In this document: positions 44,863 through 52,721 of the stretch, one piece after another
Numbering within the stretch: the stretch's first letter is position 1
Layout: each line of letters opens with the position of its first letter
Source: Gammaproteobacteria bacterium
GTDB lineage: Bacteria > Pseudomonadota > Gammaproteobacteria > DSM-16500
Length of the DNA stretch: 64,000 bases
Direction: 5' to 3'
Assembly (NCBI GenBank): GCA_021325575.1
Contig: JAJPGW010000009.1
Span: 57,535 to 121,534 of the forward strand
Translations under genes and position numbers: made by a program
Notes under the pieces: model-generated
Databases searched by the model: none
What the model saw: only the letters and a program-made list of their open reading frames with translations
What the model was told of the DNA's origin: nothing

Positions 44863-46170
44863 TTATGGCTTAACCGTCATGACATATCTATCAATTATAT
44901 CAACCAGAGGTCTCGCAAGCGAAACACCAAATAACAAAAAGTTCCGATATTCATGACGAATCATACTTTTAGAATTGATGTCAAATTTTTCTAAAACTTT
45001 TACTTTCGCTTGTATCATTTCTTTGCTTTGCTTATTTGAGTTCGCATTGATATCAGCGGTATTCGGTGGGCTGCTTGCGCTACTTGAAGTATCTTTTACA
45101 TCACCAGGGCAATCCGTTTGGTCTTGATCGAGTTGATCAAAAAACATTGCGATATCTTCTCTTGCTGCAGGACTTAAGAATTTTCTCGCTTGTCCTGCAT
45201 ATAACATAAATTCAAGCAACGCAGGACTGTCGGGTGATGTGGAACGCAGAAGAGCTTTTACAAAATAATTGTCTTTTTCTCGAGGAATTTCACGTTCGTT
45301 CGCTATCCATCCCGAATTAAATTCGGGAGATAAAATGCTAAATCCATTTGAAGATTTTGCCAAAGAGTTAAGTGCAGCTATTTTCGTTGCTAATGGAACG
45401 GTACTTTTTTCATCTTCTACGATATGACGACAAAGAAAATTGTGTGTGCCACGTTGAATTTTATTACGTTCTGATGCAGATAATTTCAGATAATCAGATA
45501 ACCATTGAGATAAATCAAAACCAGGCCAATTTAATGGATTGGTGATTGTTAGCGGCAGCGTTCCATATTGAGTGCAACAGACCCATAACGCATTGGGAAT
45601 ACATCCCAATGTACAAGCAGTACATTTGGTTGCCGACGCACAACAAAAACAAGGCACTCTGGCACAACAAAGGAAAACACAGCACGCTCTATCCCAATCG
45701 CAGCACTGTGCTCTTTCATAATTAGTGCCACACCATTGCATCGCTTTCACATACATCATTTTTTGCGGTAAAACGTGAAGATAATATTCAGCCCCATCGG
45801 CAAAACAGTTCGTGATATGGCAAACCCCCAACCGATCAGATTGAAACGAATAATTTTGCGCAAACCTGGTTCTTATTGTGCAGCAATCCAAACAATTTGG
45901 GTTTTCGCATCGAGAACTATAACCTCGATAATAATAATCTCGAGCAATCAAACTGCCCGTTGTAACAGCATCGTTTGGAATGGTTGCAGGACAACAATCT
46001 TCTTCAAATTTGGGTAGAGGCGGAGCAGGACGCTCAAATGATTGATCACTAGGGCCCGGGACTTCTCCTTTTTTTTCTTTCAAAAAAGGCGTAAATAAAC
46101 TTGGCCGCCTGGTTGAAGTACCAGCCGCATCAAAACTACCGTAATTGGTTCCGTTGCGATTTTGACCCAT
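44863..46170 (-). CDS. Cysteine-rich protein, paralogue A
   Basis: About 435 residues from ATG 46170, which aligns with the paralogue's start (MGQNRNGTNYGSF versus MSLIRGKINYGTF); the frame is open to 46215. Order of parts: short polar N-terminus; proline-rich ERPAPPLPKFEED (about 40-52); a region with about 23 cysteines to residue 200, including CCDWDRACCVFLCCARVPC; then a cysteine-poor helical domain with LCRHIVEDE and NSLAKSS; a low-complexity Ser/Asn linker; and a C-terminal helix ARPLVDIIDRYV. No signal peptide, no known family recognised. It is divergent from an ATPase gene, the same arrangement as paralogue B at 47636. Confidence 0.8.
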   Translation of the reverse strand: MGQNRNGTNYGSFDAAGTSTRRPSLFTPFLKEKKGEVPGPSDQSFERPAPPLPKFEEDCCPATIPNDAVTTGSLIARDYYYRGYSSRCENPNCLDCCTIRTRFAQNYSFQSDRLGVCHITNCFADGAEYYLHVLPQKMMYVKAMQWCGTNYERAQCCDWDRACCVFLCCARVPCFCCASATKCTACTLGCIPNALWVCCTQYGTLPLTITNPLNWPGFDLSQWLSDYLKLSASERNKIQRGTHNFLCRHIVEDEKSTVPLATKIAALNSLAKSSNGFSILSPEFNSGWIANEREIPREKDNYFVKALLRSTSPDSPALLEFMLYAGQARKFLSPAAREDIAMFFDQLDQDQTDCPGDVKDTSSSASSPPNTADINANSNKQSKEMIQAKVKVLEKFDINSKSMIRHEYRNFLLFGVSLARPLVDIIDRYVMTVKP

Positions 46171-46190
46171 TTTTGGCCTATGAAAAGTGC

Positions 46191-46233
46191 TTATAAAACA
46201 GCAATAATAACACATCTGTGTATTTTTTGAATA
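46191..46233 (-). promoter_or_regulatory. Conserved upstream block of cysteine-rich gene A
   Basis: 43 bases nearly identical to 48990-49032, including TTATAAAACAGCAATAATA. On the minus strand TTCAAA, 17 bases and ATTATT fit a promoter, and ACACAGATGTGT forms a small inverted repeat between the boxes. Confidence 0.55.
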
Positions 46234-46320
46234 ATTATTGGCATTTATTGCGGAAAATATATTAAATGTTATTGATTTTATTAATATTTTTGTCTAAATT
46301 CACTAGTTAATCAATTTAAT

Positions 46321-46362
46321 TATACCTATTTATACCAATTTATACTTAAAAATGAGTATAAT
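46321..46362 (+). promoter_or_regulatory. Iterated TATAC boxes before ATPase A
   Basis: TATAC starts at 46321, 46331 and 46341, an exact 10-base period; TATACT (46341-46346) and AGTATA (46355-46360) form an inverted repeat running into TATAAT (46357-46362). Upstream of ATPase B the same half site appears in TTAAGTATACTTAA. Confidence 0.5.
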
Positions 46363-46398
46363 TAGATATAAATTGTTATAATTTTCAGGATATGCAAT

Positions 46399-47574
46399 AT
46401 GGATCCCTTACAAAATCCTTTTTCGCCCGGCGCAGGGTCTCCCCCACCTGAATTGGTAGGTCGAGATAATATTCTTAAACAAAGTCAGATTTTATTCGCA
46501 CGCATTAGGCAAAAAAGATCTGAAAAAAGTTTTTTGTTAACTGGATTGCGCGGAGTTGGCAAAACTGTTCTTTTAAATGAAATGGAGCGAATTGCGGTCG
46601 CTGAAAAATATAAAATAATTTTCATTGAAGCCCAGGAAGAAAAAACATTGGCGGCATTACTCGCCCCTCAGTTGCGACGCCTTTTATTTAATCTTGATAG
46701 AACAGCAAATGCAGGAGAAAAAGTTCGCCGCAGTCTCGCTGTTTTAAAAAGCTTTATCAGTGCTGTCAGAGTCAAAGTGGGGGAGCTTGAGTTAGGATTG
46801 GATATTGAAGCTGAACGAGGCATTGCTGACAGTGGTGATATTGAATTTGATTTACCCGATTTATTCCAGGCAGTAGCAGAAGCTGCACAAGAGAAACATA
46901 CTGCAATCGCTATTCTTATCGACGAAATTCAATATTTTGCCTCAAGTGAACTTAGCGCACTGATCATGGCAATGCATAAAATGCAGCAACGTCAATTGCC
47001 TTTAGTATTAATTGGTGCCGGTCTCCCTATTTTGCCCGCACTTGCAGGCGCATCTAAATCTTATGCAGAGCGATTATTTCAATTTCCACATATTGGACCC
47101 TTATCAATAGACGATGCAGCAAAAGCATTAAATGACCCATTGAAAAAAAATGACATGAGATTTTCCAAAGATGCCTTGACTGAAATTTTTCGTTTGACCC
47201 AAGGATATCCTTATTTCTTACAAGAATGGGGATACCAATGTTGGAATCACGCTACAAGTCCTAATATAAGTTTGGAACTAGTAAAAAAAACCACTCAAGA
47301 AGTCATACAGCGACTCGATGAAAATTTCTTTCGTGTTCGATTTGATCGATTAACATTGAGTGAAAAAAATTATCTGAGAGCAATGGCTGAGCTTGGCTCC
47401 GATGCTCACCGTTCCAGCGATATCGCAGCGATTCTAGGAGTTAACCTTTCCAGCCTAGGCCCTGTCCGAGCAAAATTAATTAAGAAGGGGATGATTTATA
47501 GCCCAGTGCATGGCGACATGGCTTTTACTGTACCTCTTTTTGATGATTTTATGCGACGTGTAATGCCAAAATAA
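46399..47574 (+). CDS. AAA-type ATPase with C-terminal winged helix (ATPase A)
   Basis: 391 residues. N-terminal NPFSPGAGSPPPELVGRDNIL (interaction segment typical of Orc/Cdc6-like ATPases), Walker A LTGLRGVGKTVLLNEM (about 46-61), Walker B AILIDEIQYFASSELSALIMAMHKM (about 171), sensor VLIGAGLPIL, LTQGYPYFLQEWGYQCWNHA in the lid, and a winged-helix end (GVNLSSLGPVRAKLIKKGMIYSP). CAGGA precedes the ATG. No nuclease domain is fused. Head-to-head with cysteine-rich gene A (228 bases between starts), tail to tail with gene B. Confidence 0.85.
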   Translation: MDPLQNPFSPGAGSPPPELVGRDNILKQSQILFARIRQKRSEKSFLLTGLRGVGKTVLLNEMERIAVAEKYKIIFIEAQEEKTLAALLAPQLRRLLFNLDRTANAGEKVRRSLAVLKSFISAVRVKVGELELGLDIEAERGIADSGDIEFDLPDLFQAVAEAAQEKHTAIAILIDEIQYFASSELSALIMAMHKMQQRQLPLVLIGAGLPILPALAGASKSYAERLFQFPHIGPLSIDDAAKALNDPLKKNDMRFSKDALTEIFRLTQGYPYFLQEWGYQCWNHATSPNISLELVKKTTQEVIQRLDENFFRVRFDRLTLSEKNYLRAMAELGSDAHRSSDIAAILGVNLSSLGPVRAKLIKKGMIYSPVHGDMAFTVPLFDDFMRRVMPK

Positions 47575-47585
47575 TTATGAAATAT

Positions 47586-47634
47586 AAATAGGTTTATTTT
47601 TCCAGATTTTTTTGATAATTATTTTAACCTATTT
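47586..47634. terminator. Inverted repeat between converging genes
   Basis: AAATAGGTT (47586-47594) and AACCTATTT (47626-47634) flank an AT-rich 31-base loop between the stops of ATPase A and cysteine-rich gene B; a T-run follows on both strands. The loop is long for a terminator. Confidence 0.3.
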
Positions 47635-47635
47635 T

Positions 47636-48970
47636 TTATGGGTTTATAAAAATCCTATCAAGCGTATATTCACGAACAATACCAGCCACGGGTCTAGAAA
47701 ATCGTGTCGCGGAGAATAAAAGATCCGGAAACTCACAATAAGTTTGATAGGCACCTGAAATAATTTTAAATTTTTTCAATACTTCAGCTTTGGCAATCAA
47801 CGTTTCTTTGCTTTGCAACGTCGGGGCTTCACTCATTTTAGAATCACTAGGAGCACTGGGTGCGCTAGATGCACTCGGAGTATATTTTGACTCAGCAACT
47901 GGCGGCGCTTCCCTTTCGCGTACAGGAATACGATCAAAATAATCTGCAAGGTCTGTTCTTGCTTCAGGACTTAAAAATTTATTAGCTTGTCCCCAATCTA
48001 GCATTAACTCAAGCAACTTGGGGCTCTCGGGTAATTTAGAATTAAGAACGATTTTTACGTATAAATTGTCTTTCATTCGAGGAATTTCTTTTTCGTCTAC
48101 TATCCAGTCTTTGAAATGACCAAAAGATAAAATACTTTTTCCGGAGGGAGATTTAGCTAACAAAGAAAGCGCAGCTATTTTAAGTGGGAATGGAATTGTA
48201 CCTTGTTCATCTTCTACTATCGTTCTACATAGATAATCATGTGAGTAAAGCGCTCTCTGTCGCTCAGATTCAGGTAATTCTACATATCGAGTTAACCCTG
48301 ACTCATCACTAGGTACATAAACTTGAGCAGGCCGAGCCAAAGGCATTTTATGCCAGCCCTCTTCGGTAAGAGCGAGCCTAAAAACATTAGGAATACATCC
48401 CACAGTCCCGGCAATACATTTGGTTACACCTGCACAGCAACCACAAGGCACTCTGACACAACAAAGTAAAACACAACACGCTCGATCCCAATCGCAGCAC
48501 TGCGCGCTTTCATAATTCGTGCCGCAATATTTCCATGCTTGCACATGCATCCATCTTTGCGGTAAAACGTGAAGATAATATTCGGCGCTGTCAGCAAAAC
48601 AATCCACGACATGGCAATCTCCCAATAACTCCGATCGAAGTGGATAATCTGCAGAAAGATTCGTTTTTATAGTGCAACAATTAAAGCAATCCGAATCCAA
48701 ACAGGGTCTACTATCACCTCGGAGATGAAAATCTCGAGCAATCAAACTACCCGTCAACATCGCATCATTTGGAATGGTCGCGGGACAGCAGTCTTCTTCA
48801 AATTTGGGTAGAGGCGGAGCAGGACGCTCAAATGATTGATCACTGGGGCCAGGAGCTACTTTTTTTTCTTCTAAAAAAGGAGAAAATATAGTCTCCCGAG
48901 TAGAACTCTGAGATGGTTTAACTCTTTCGAAAAAAGTACCGTAATTGATTTTGCCACGAATCAGACTCAT
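47636..48970 (-). CDS. Cysteine-rich protein, paralogue B
   Basis: 444 residues, homologous along its length to the protein at 44863-46170. Shared in order: NYGTFF, a stretch GPSDQSFERPAPPLPKFEED (identical), ATIPNDAxxTGSLIARD, cysteine-rich AQCCDWDRACCVLLCCVRVP, LCRTIVEDE, KIAALSLLAKSPSG, KFLSPEARTDLADYFD and a final RPVAGIVREYTL helix. About 20 cysteines fall in residues 45-200. 53 bases coding for the proline-rich part are identical in both genes although the rest has diverged. Not recognised as a known family; no signal peptide. Confidence 0.8.
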   Translation of the reverse strand: MSLIRGKINYGTFFERVKPSQSSTRETIFSPFLEEKKVAPGPSDQSFERPAPPLPKFEEDCCPATIPNDAMLTGSLIARDFHLRGDSRPCLDSDCFNCCTIKTNLSADYPLRSELLGDCHVVDCFADSAEYYLHVLPQRWMHVQAWKYCGTNYESAQCCDWDRACCVLLCCVRVPCGCCAGVTKCIAGTVGCIPNVFRLALTEEGWHKMPLARPAQVYVPSDESGLTRYVELPESERQRALYSHDYLCRTIVEDEQGTIPFPLKIAALSLLAKSPSGKSILSFGHFKDWIVDEKEIPRMKDNLYVKIVLNSKLPESPKLLELMLDWGQANKFLSPEARTDLADYFDRIPVREREAPPVAESKYTPSASSAPSAPSDSKMSEAPTLQSKETLIAKAEVLKKFKIISGAYQTYCEFPDLLFSATRFSRPVAGIVREYTLDRIFINP

Positions 48971-48989
48971 TTTTCGTCTCTAATAAACA

Positions 48990-49032
48990 TTATAAAACAG
49001 CAATAATAGCATATATGTATATTATTTGAATA
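48990..49032 (-). promoter_or_regulatory. Conserved upstream block of cysteine-rich gene B
   Basis: Matches 46191-46233 closely (TTATAAAACAGCAATAATA shared, then GAATA end). It lies about 20 bases ahead of the ATG on the minus strand. Confidence 0.55.
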
Positions 49033-49199
49033 GTATTTCTGTTTAAAATTTATACGTACTTCACGTTATTAAAAATAATTTTATAATGAAATCAATTTCT
49101 TACAAGGTGATAGATCAGTAGTCTCTAATAACATGACTCCATGCGATAAATCCCAAACCAATTAATTTAATTTGCAATGATTAAACTTACTTAATAAAA

Positions 49200-49213
49200 T
49201 TAAGTATACTTAA
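49200..49213. promoter_or_regulatory. 14-bp palindrome before ATPase B
   Basis: TTAAGTATACTTAA is a perfect palindrome 23 bases before the ATG of ATPase B. TATACTTAA also occurs before ATPase A (46341-46349), suggesting a shared operator. Confidence 0.5.
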
Positions 49214-49236
49214 ATTCATTAAGAGTTTTTAATACT

Positions 49237-50349
49237 ATGAGAAACACACCCAATAACTGGCATTTTGCACGTCCAAAATTAGCTAAAACTTATTTGGACC
49301 TATTTGAACTGGGGCTAACTTCCGCACGAGGTTTATTTGCACGACGACGCATGGGGAAAACTGAATTTTTAAAAAAAGATCTCATTCCAGAAGCCATCGC
49401 GCGTGGCTACCGAGTTGTATATACAAATTTGTGGGATTTAGAAATAGATCCTGCAACCGCATTGATTGCAGAATTTTACAAAGCCGTTGAACCAAAAGGA
49501 TTTAAAAAAATAGTATCCCAATTCAATTTTCCTATCAAAAAACTGAAAGCATCCGGAAAAATTTCAGGTTTTGCGGAAGGTACCATTGAAACTGATTTAA
49601 AAGACAATAAACGAGTCACGGGTACGCTGCTCATGGAAGCAATGAACGCTTTTGATCGAACAAAAATGCAGTTAATGTTAGTCATCGATGAAGCACAAGT
49701 TTTAGCATATGAAGAAAACGCTCATTTTGCCCATGCTTTACGCGCAGCGCTGGATGTACGAAAAGAGCGGATTAAAGTAATTTTTGCAGGTAGTTCTGAA
49801 ACAACATTACGTAAAATGTTTGGCGTTCCCTCGGAACCTTTTTATAATTGGGCTCCGCTAGAACCTTTTGAATTACTTGGCGATGAATTTGTTGCAGCCA
49901 TGGTAGCTGAAGTAAAATCTATTTCAAAATATCCACTTGCTCTAAATCATGCGCTGGAAGCTTTTCAGCAACTTAAAAATACACCTGAATTTTTTCGGCG
50001 ATATATTGAATATTATGTAACACATCCCACCGAAGGATCTCTGTCCGCATTAAATGCAACAAAAGAAAAAGTATTTAGTGACATCGGGTTTAAACAACAG
50101 TGGGATGAGCTATTGCCTGCTGACAAAGTCATGTTACTTATGATCGCTGAAAAACGCGCTGATCTTTGCGGAAAAATTGCCATGCAACGATTAGACGATG
50201 AACTCGGATTAGAGGGCGGCGCAAACCGAAACACCACACAGAACGCATTACGACGTTTAACTAATAAAAATATTATTTCTAAGATCGCACATGGGAATTA
50301 TCAATTTGAAGATGAGGCATTTGAGGATTGGGTGAAATATAGAGAATAA
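49237..50349 (+). CDS. AAA-type ATPase with C-terminal winged helix (ATPase B)
   Basis: 370 residues. N-terminal WHFARPKLAKTYLDLFELG, a Walker A of the form ARRRMGKTEFLKKD (about 34-47), Walker B LMLVIDEAQVLAYEENAHFAHAL (about 147), sensor VIFAGSSETTLRKMFG, lid KNTPEFFRRYIEYYV, and a winged-helix C-terminus (NATQNALRRLTNKNIISKI-like with a final FEDWVKYRE). Related in layout but not closely in sequence to ATPase A. Head-to-head with cysteine-rich gene B, 266 bases apart. Confidence 0.85.
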   Translation: MRNTPNNWHFARPKLAKTYLDLFELGLTSARGLFARRRMGKTEFLKKDLIPEAIARGYRVVYTNLWDLEIDPATALIAEFYKAVEPKGFKKIVSQFNFPIKKLKASGKISGFAEGTIETDLKDNKRVTGTLLMEAMNAFDRTKMQLMLVIDEAQVLAYEENAHFAHALRAALDVRKERIKVIFAGSSETTLRKMFGVPSEPFYNWAPLEPFELLGDEFVAAMVAEVKSISKYPLALNHALEAFQQLKNTPEFFRRYIEYYVTHPTEGSLSALNATKEKVFSDIGFKQQWDELLPADKVMLLMIAEKRADLCGKIAMQRLDDELGLEGGANRNTTQNALRRLTNKNIISKIAHGNYQFEDEAFEDWVKYRE

Positions 50350-50372
50350 AAAATCAGAAAAATCAGAATCAG

Positions 50373-50443
50373 GGGTCGTATCTCTTCAGCCTCCAGCTTG
50401 CTACTATTACAAAATAATCCTGCAGACTGAGGAGATGCGACCC
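50373..50443. repeat. 70-bp palindromic element, copy 1
   Basis: GGGTCGTATCTCTTCAG at the left end pairs with CTGAGGAGATGCGACCC at the right, 17-base arms with two mismatches; the centre is nearly identical to copy 2 at 52461-52530, one base longer and otherwise only point changes. Same orientation in both copies. Confidence 0.85.
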
Positions 50444-50451
50444 TTTATTCT

Positions 50452-50472
50452 GAGACGAGCGTGTGCGGTGCC
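50452..50472. repeat. 21-bp direct repeat, right copy
   Basis: Exact copy of 44740-44760 (pirin codons 3-9), located between the palindromic element and the ferritin stop codon. Read on the minus strand it keeps the GTAHARL coding sense but has no start codon. Confidence 0.8.
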
Positions 50473-50484
50473 CAGCGCTGAAAA

Positions 50485-51024
50485 TTATTTCTTTATTAAA
50501 TCGGCTAAATCATTCGCATGATCTTCTTCATCTTTTAAAATTTCTTCGAGCATTCGTCTCGTTGTAGGATCACCCGCACCAAACCATTCAATCAATTCGC
50601 GATAAACCATAATTGCAATGCGTTCTGCAATTAAATCTTCTTTCACTAAAGTTAATAAATCATGGCCAGTGCCGTATTCAGTTGCAGTGCGTGCCAGTAC
50701 CGTTCCTGGATTAAAATCAGGATTTCCGCCTAATTGATTAATTCGTTCGGCGATCATCATCATGTGTCTTTGTTCATCGTCGGCGTGTTCTTGGAATTCT
50801 GCGGCAATTTGCGGGCGATCAACGCCTTGCGCAATAATTTGATGATGACGATAGCGCAGAACACACATGATTTCTGTCGCGAGTGCAGAATTTAATAATT
50901 TATACGCTTCTGCAAGATTTAAAGGATAATCTTGTGTGACTGCGCCTTCTTCGATGGATTTTCGGGCTTGTTTTTTTATTTCATCGAGACTAAAAGGAAG
51001 GTTCTTATTTTTGGATACGGTCAT
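50485..51024 (-). CDS. Ferritin-like / bacterioferritin-type diiron protein
   Basis: 179 residues, four-helix bundle. Iron ligands appear in order: ALATEIMCVLRYRHH, EHADDEQRHMMMIAERI (Glu-x-x-His), KEDLIAERIAIMVY and LKDEEDHANDL (second Glu-x-x-His). The heme Met of true bacterioferritin is not assigned, so a ferritin-like storage or stress role is safer than Bfr. It lies between two copies of the palindromic element, together with the F-box-like gene, and is divergent from that gene. Confidence 0.85.
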   Translation of the reverse strand: MTVSKNKNLPFSLDEIKKQARKSIEEGAVTQDYPLNLAEAYKLLNSALATEIMCVLRYRHHQIIAQGVDRPQIAAEFQEHADDEQRHMMMIAERINQLGGNPDFNPGTVLARTATEYGTGHDLLTLVKEDLIAERIAIMVYRELIEWFGAGDPTTRRMLEEILKDEEDHANDLADLIKK

Positions 51025-51172
51025 AATTTAAAATTCCCTTTAAAATAGAGGAGTATAAATATTTTAACATTTTTATCGGGGTGAAAATTTGCTGAAATAG
51101 GCCATTTCATTTAGAAATGTATTCCCTTGATTATATTAACTCTAATTAGGTATCCAATAGATTGATTAATTA

Positions 51173-52396
51173 ATGGCCATGGTTTATAATAAATGCTCTT
51201 ATTTCACGCAAAGAAACCTATTGAGCATGGATAATCGACAAATAGAAAATAAAGATAATCCCACGAAATCATCTGAAGCCAGCGCATTATTATCTGATAA
51301 AGGAACAAGGTCAGAGACCAGCACAGACAAATTACTTCGTTTTGTTAAAAGGTTACCCGCAGCGCCTGCTGTGGTTATTGAAACCAAAGTAATGGTCCCT
51401 GGGAAATCTACTACTCCTACTTCAACCAAAACGACAGCCAGCCCAGCTTCTTCTCTCGATGCTTTTAGCACTAAAGCACAAGTAATCTATCTGAATAGTT
51501 TTTTAGATTTGGAAGACGTATCAAGATTAAAGTGTACGACAAGATTTTTTAAAAACACGGTACAACTTTATGATGTCAATGAAAATGCATTGCTAAATAA
51601 ATATAAAGATCTACTAAAAAGAAATGACTTGCATAACGCTGAGCCCGTGTATCAATTACTATTTTTAAAAGCATATTTACGTACCGAATTTCAGCAGTAT
51701 TCTGAAGGAAGATATACGCGGACATGTTATGAGATCCACGCTACTTCAAAAATTAATTGTTTAAATAATATATTAGATAAAAATTTTTCATTTGATGATC
51801 TTTGCTCATTGTCTCTGCAAGACGCGATGCAAATGCAAAAGGAACTGGATCAAATTGAAGAAAATGGCTGCACAATACAAGTTCCTTACAAAGAATGGCA
51901 GAATATGTCTGGTTGTGAGCGAGCAGGGGTATTAGTGTACTGCAGCGGCAAACAAATTTTATTTTCAGCTGCAGGGGCTGCAGTATCTGTCGTAATAACT
52001 TTTACGGGGTGGCTAGCAGCGATAGTTACTGTATGTATAGGTGATATAGTTGGATGCATTTTTACTTGTGGTGATTCCTCTCATTGTTGTGGGCGGTTAC
52101 CTTGTGGTAGGGGTGACGATTGCAAAAATGTCGCGAATATTGCATCGGAAATAGGGGGTACTCTTGGAAGTCTCGCTTCCTGCGCTAGTGATGTAGCTTT
52201 TCTTTGTTACAAAACATGGAGTACGCATATCGAAAATGCGCAGGCACTTGTGAAAACGTTAGTAAAATACTTAACGCACCAACACATTCTTGATACAGCG
52301 TTAAAGAGAATTGGCAGAATAGATGAAGAAATATATTTACCACAAGAAGATATTAAAGATGAAAAATCCTCTGCGGTTACACGACCACACACTTAG
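51173..52396 (+). CDS. F-box-like protein with hydrophobic, cysteine-containing C-terminal half
   Basis: 407 residues from ATG 51173, or 389 from ATG 51227; neither has a strong ribosome site. Residues 20-100 are polar and low-complexity (Ser/Thr/Pro-rich, STTPTSTKTTASPASS). Residues 101-135, AQVIYLNSFLDLEDVSRLKCTTRFFKNTVQ, follow the F-box consensus (L..FLD..D..RLK.T.R.F). A helical part follows, then a hydrophobic span (about 262-300) and cysteines in CIFTCGDSSHCCGRLPCGRGDDC. F-box proteins recruit eukaryotic Skp1-Cullin ubiquitin ligases and are known as secreted effectors in Legionella; secretion is not demonstrated here. Confidence 0.6.
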   Translation: MAMVYNKCSYFTQRNLLSMDNRQIENKDNPTKSSEASALLSDKGTRSETSTDKLLRFVKRLPAAPAVVIETKVMVPGKSTTPTSTKTTASPASSLDAFSTKAQVIYLNSFLDLEDVSRLKCTTRFFKNTVQLYDVNENALLNKYKDLLKRNDLHNAEPVYQLLFLKAYLRTEFQQYSEGRYTRTCYEIHATSKINCLNNILDKNFSFDDLCSLSLQDAMQMQKELDQIEENGCTIQVPYKEWQNMSGCERAGVLVYCSGKQILFSAAGAAVSVVITFTGWLAAIVTVCIGDIVGCIFTCGDSSHCCGRLPCGRGDDCKNVANIASEIGGTLGSLASCASDVAFLCYKTWSTHIENAQALVKTLVKYLTHQHILDTALKRIGRIDEEIYLPQEDIKDEKSSAVTRPHT

Positions 52397-52460
52397 ATCT
52401 GAAGTGACTGCAATTAACCGTTCATCCTATCAGGCGCGACATCAATTACCTAAAATCAGA

Positions 52461-52530
52461 GGGTCGCATCTCTTCAGCCTCCAGCTTGCTACTATTACAA
52501 ATAATCCTGCAGTCTGAGGAGATGCGACCC
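52461..52530. repeat. 70-bp palindromic element, copy 2
   Basis: GGGTCGCATCTCTTCAG pairs with CTGAGGAGATGCGACCC (17-base arms, one mismatch). Centre shared with copy 1. Begins 64 bases after the F-box-like gene's stop and could end its transcript. Confidence 0.85.
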
Positions 52531-52540
52531 TTTTAGATCT

Positions 52541-52573
52541 GTACAAATCACAATAAATTATTTGGATTTGTAC
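52541..52573. terminator. Inverted repeat downstream of converging genes
   Basis: GTACAAATC and GATTTGTAC arms (9 bases, 15-base loop) just after the palindromic element. From 52574 to the stop at 52722 I see no gene, only a short open minus-strand frame without recognisable content. Confidence 0.35.
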
Positions 52574-52721
52574 AAATAGACCCAGACCTTAGATTCAACT
52601 TTACTGCCAGTAAGGAAAATTACTGGAAATAGTTTGTATGAACTTCTGGGTTCTTGCGTCGTTTCGAGGGGTTTTGTAAAAATTCCATTACTTATAAAAA
52701 CATTCAACCATTTGGTTATCG

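Noticed and set aside
46321..46362. TATAC iterations as an origin iteron array
   Set aside because: Only three short units in very AT-rich DNA, and the neighbouring ATPase lacks replication-initiator features beyond a general Orc-like layout.
44761..50451. The accessory block as a prophage or conjugative element
   Set aside because: No integrase, transposase, structural or transfer gene is present; only the direct repeats suggest mobility.
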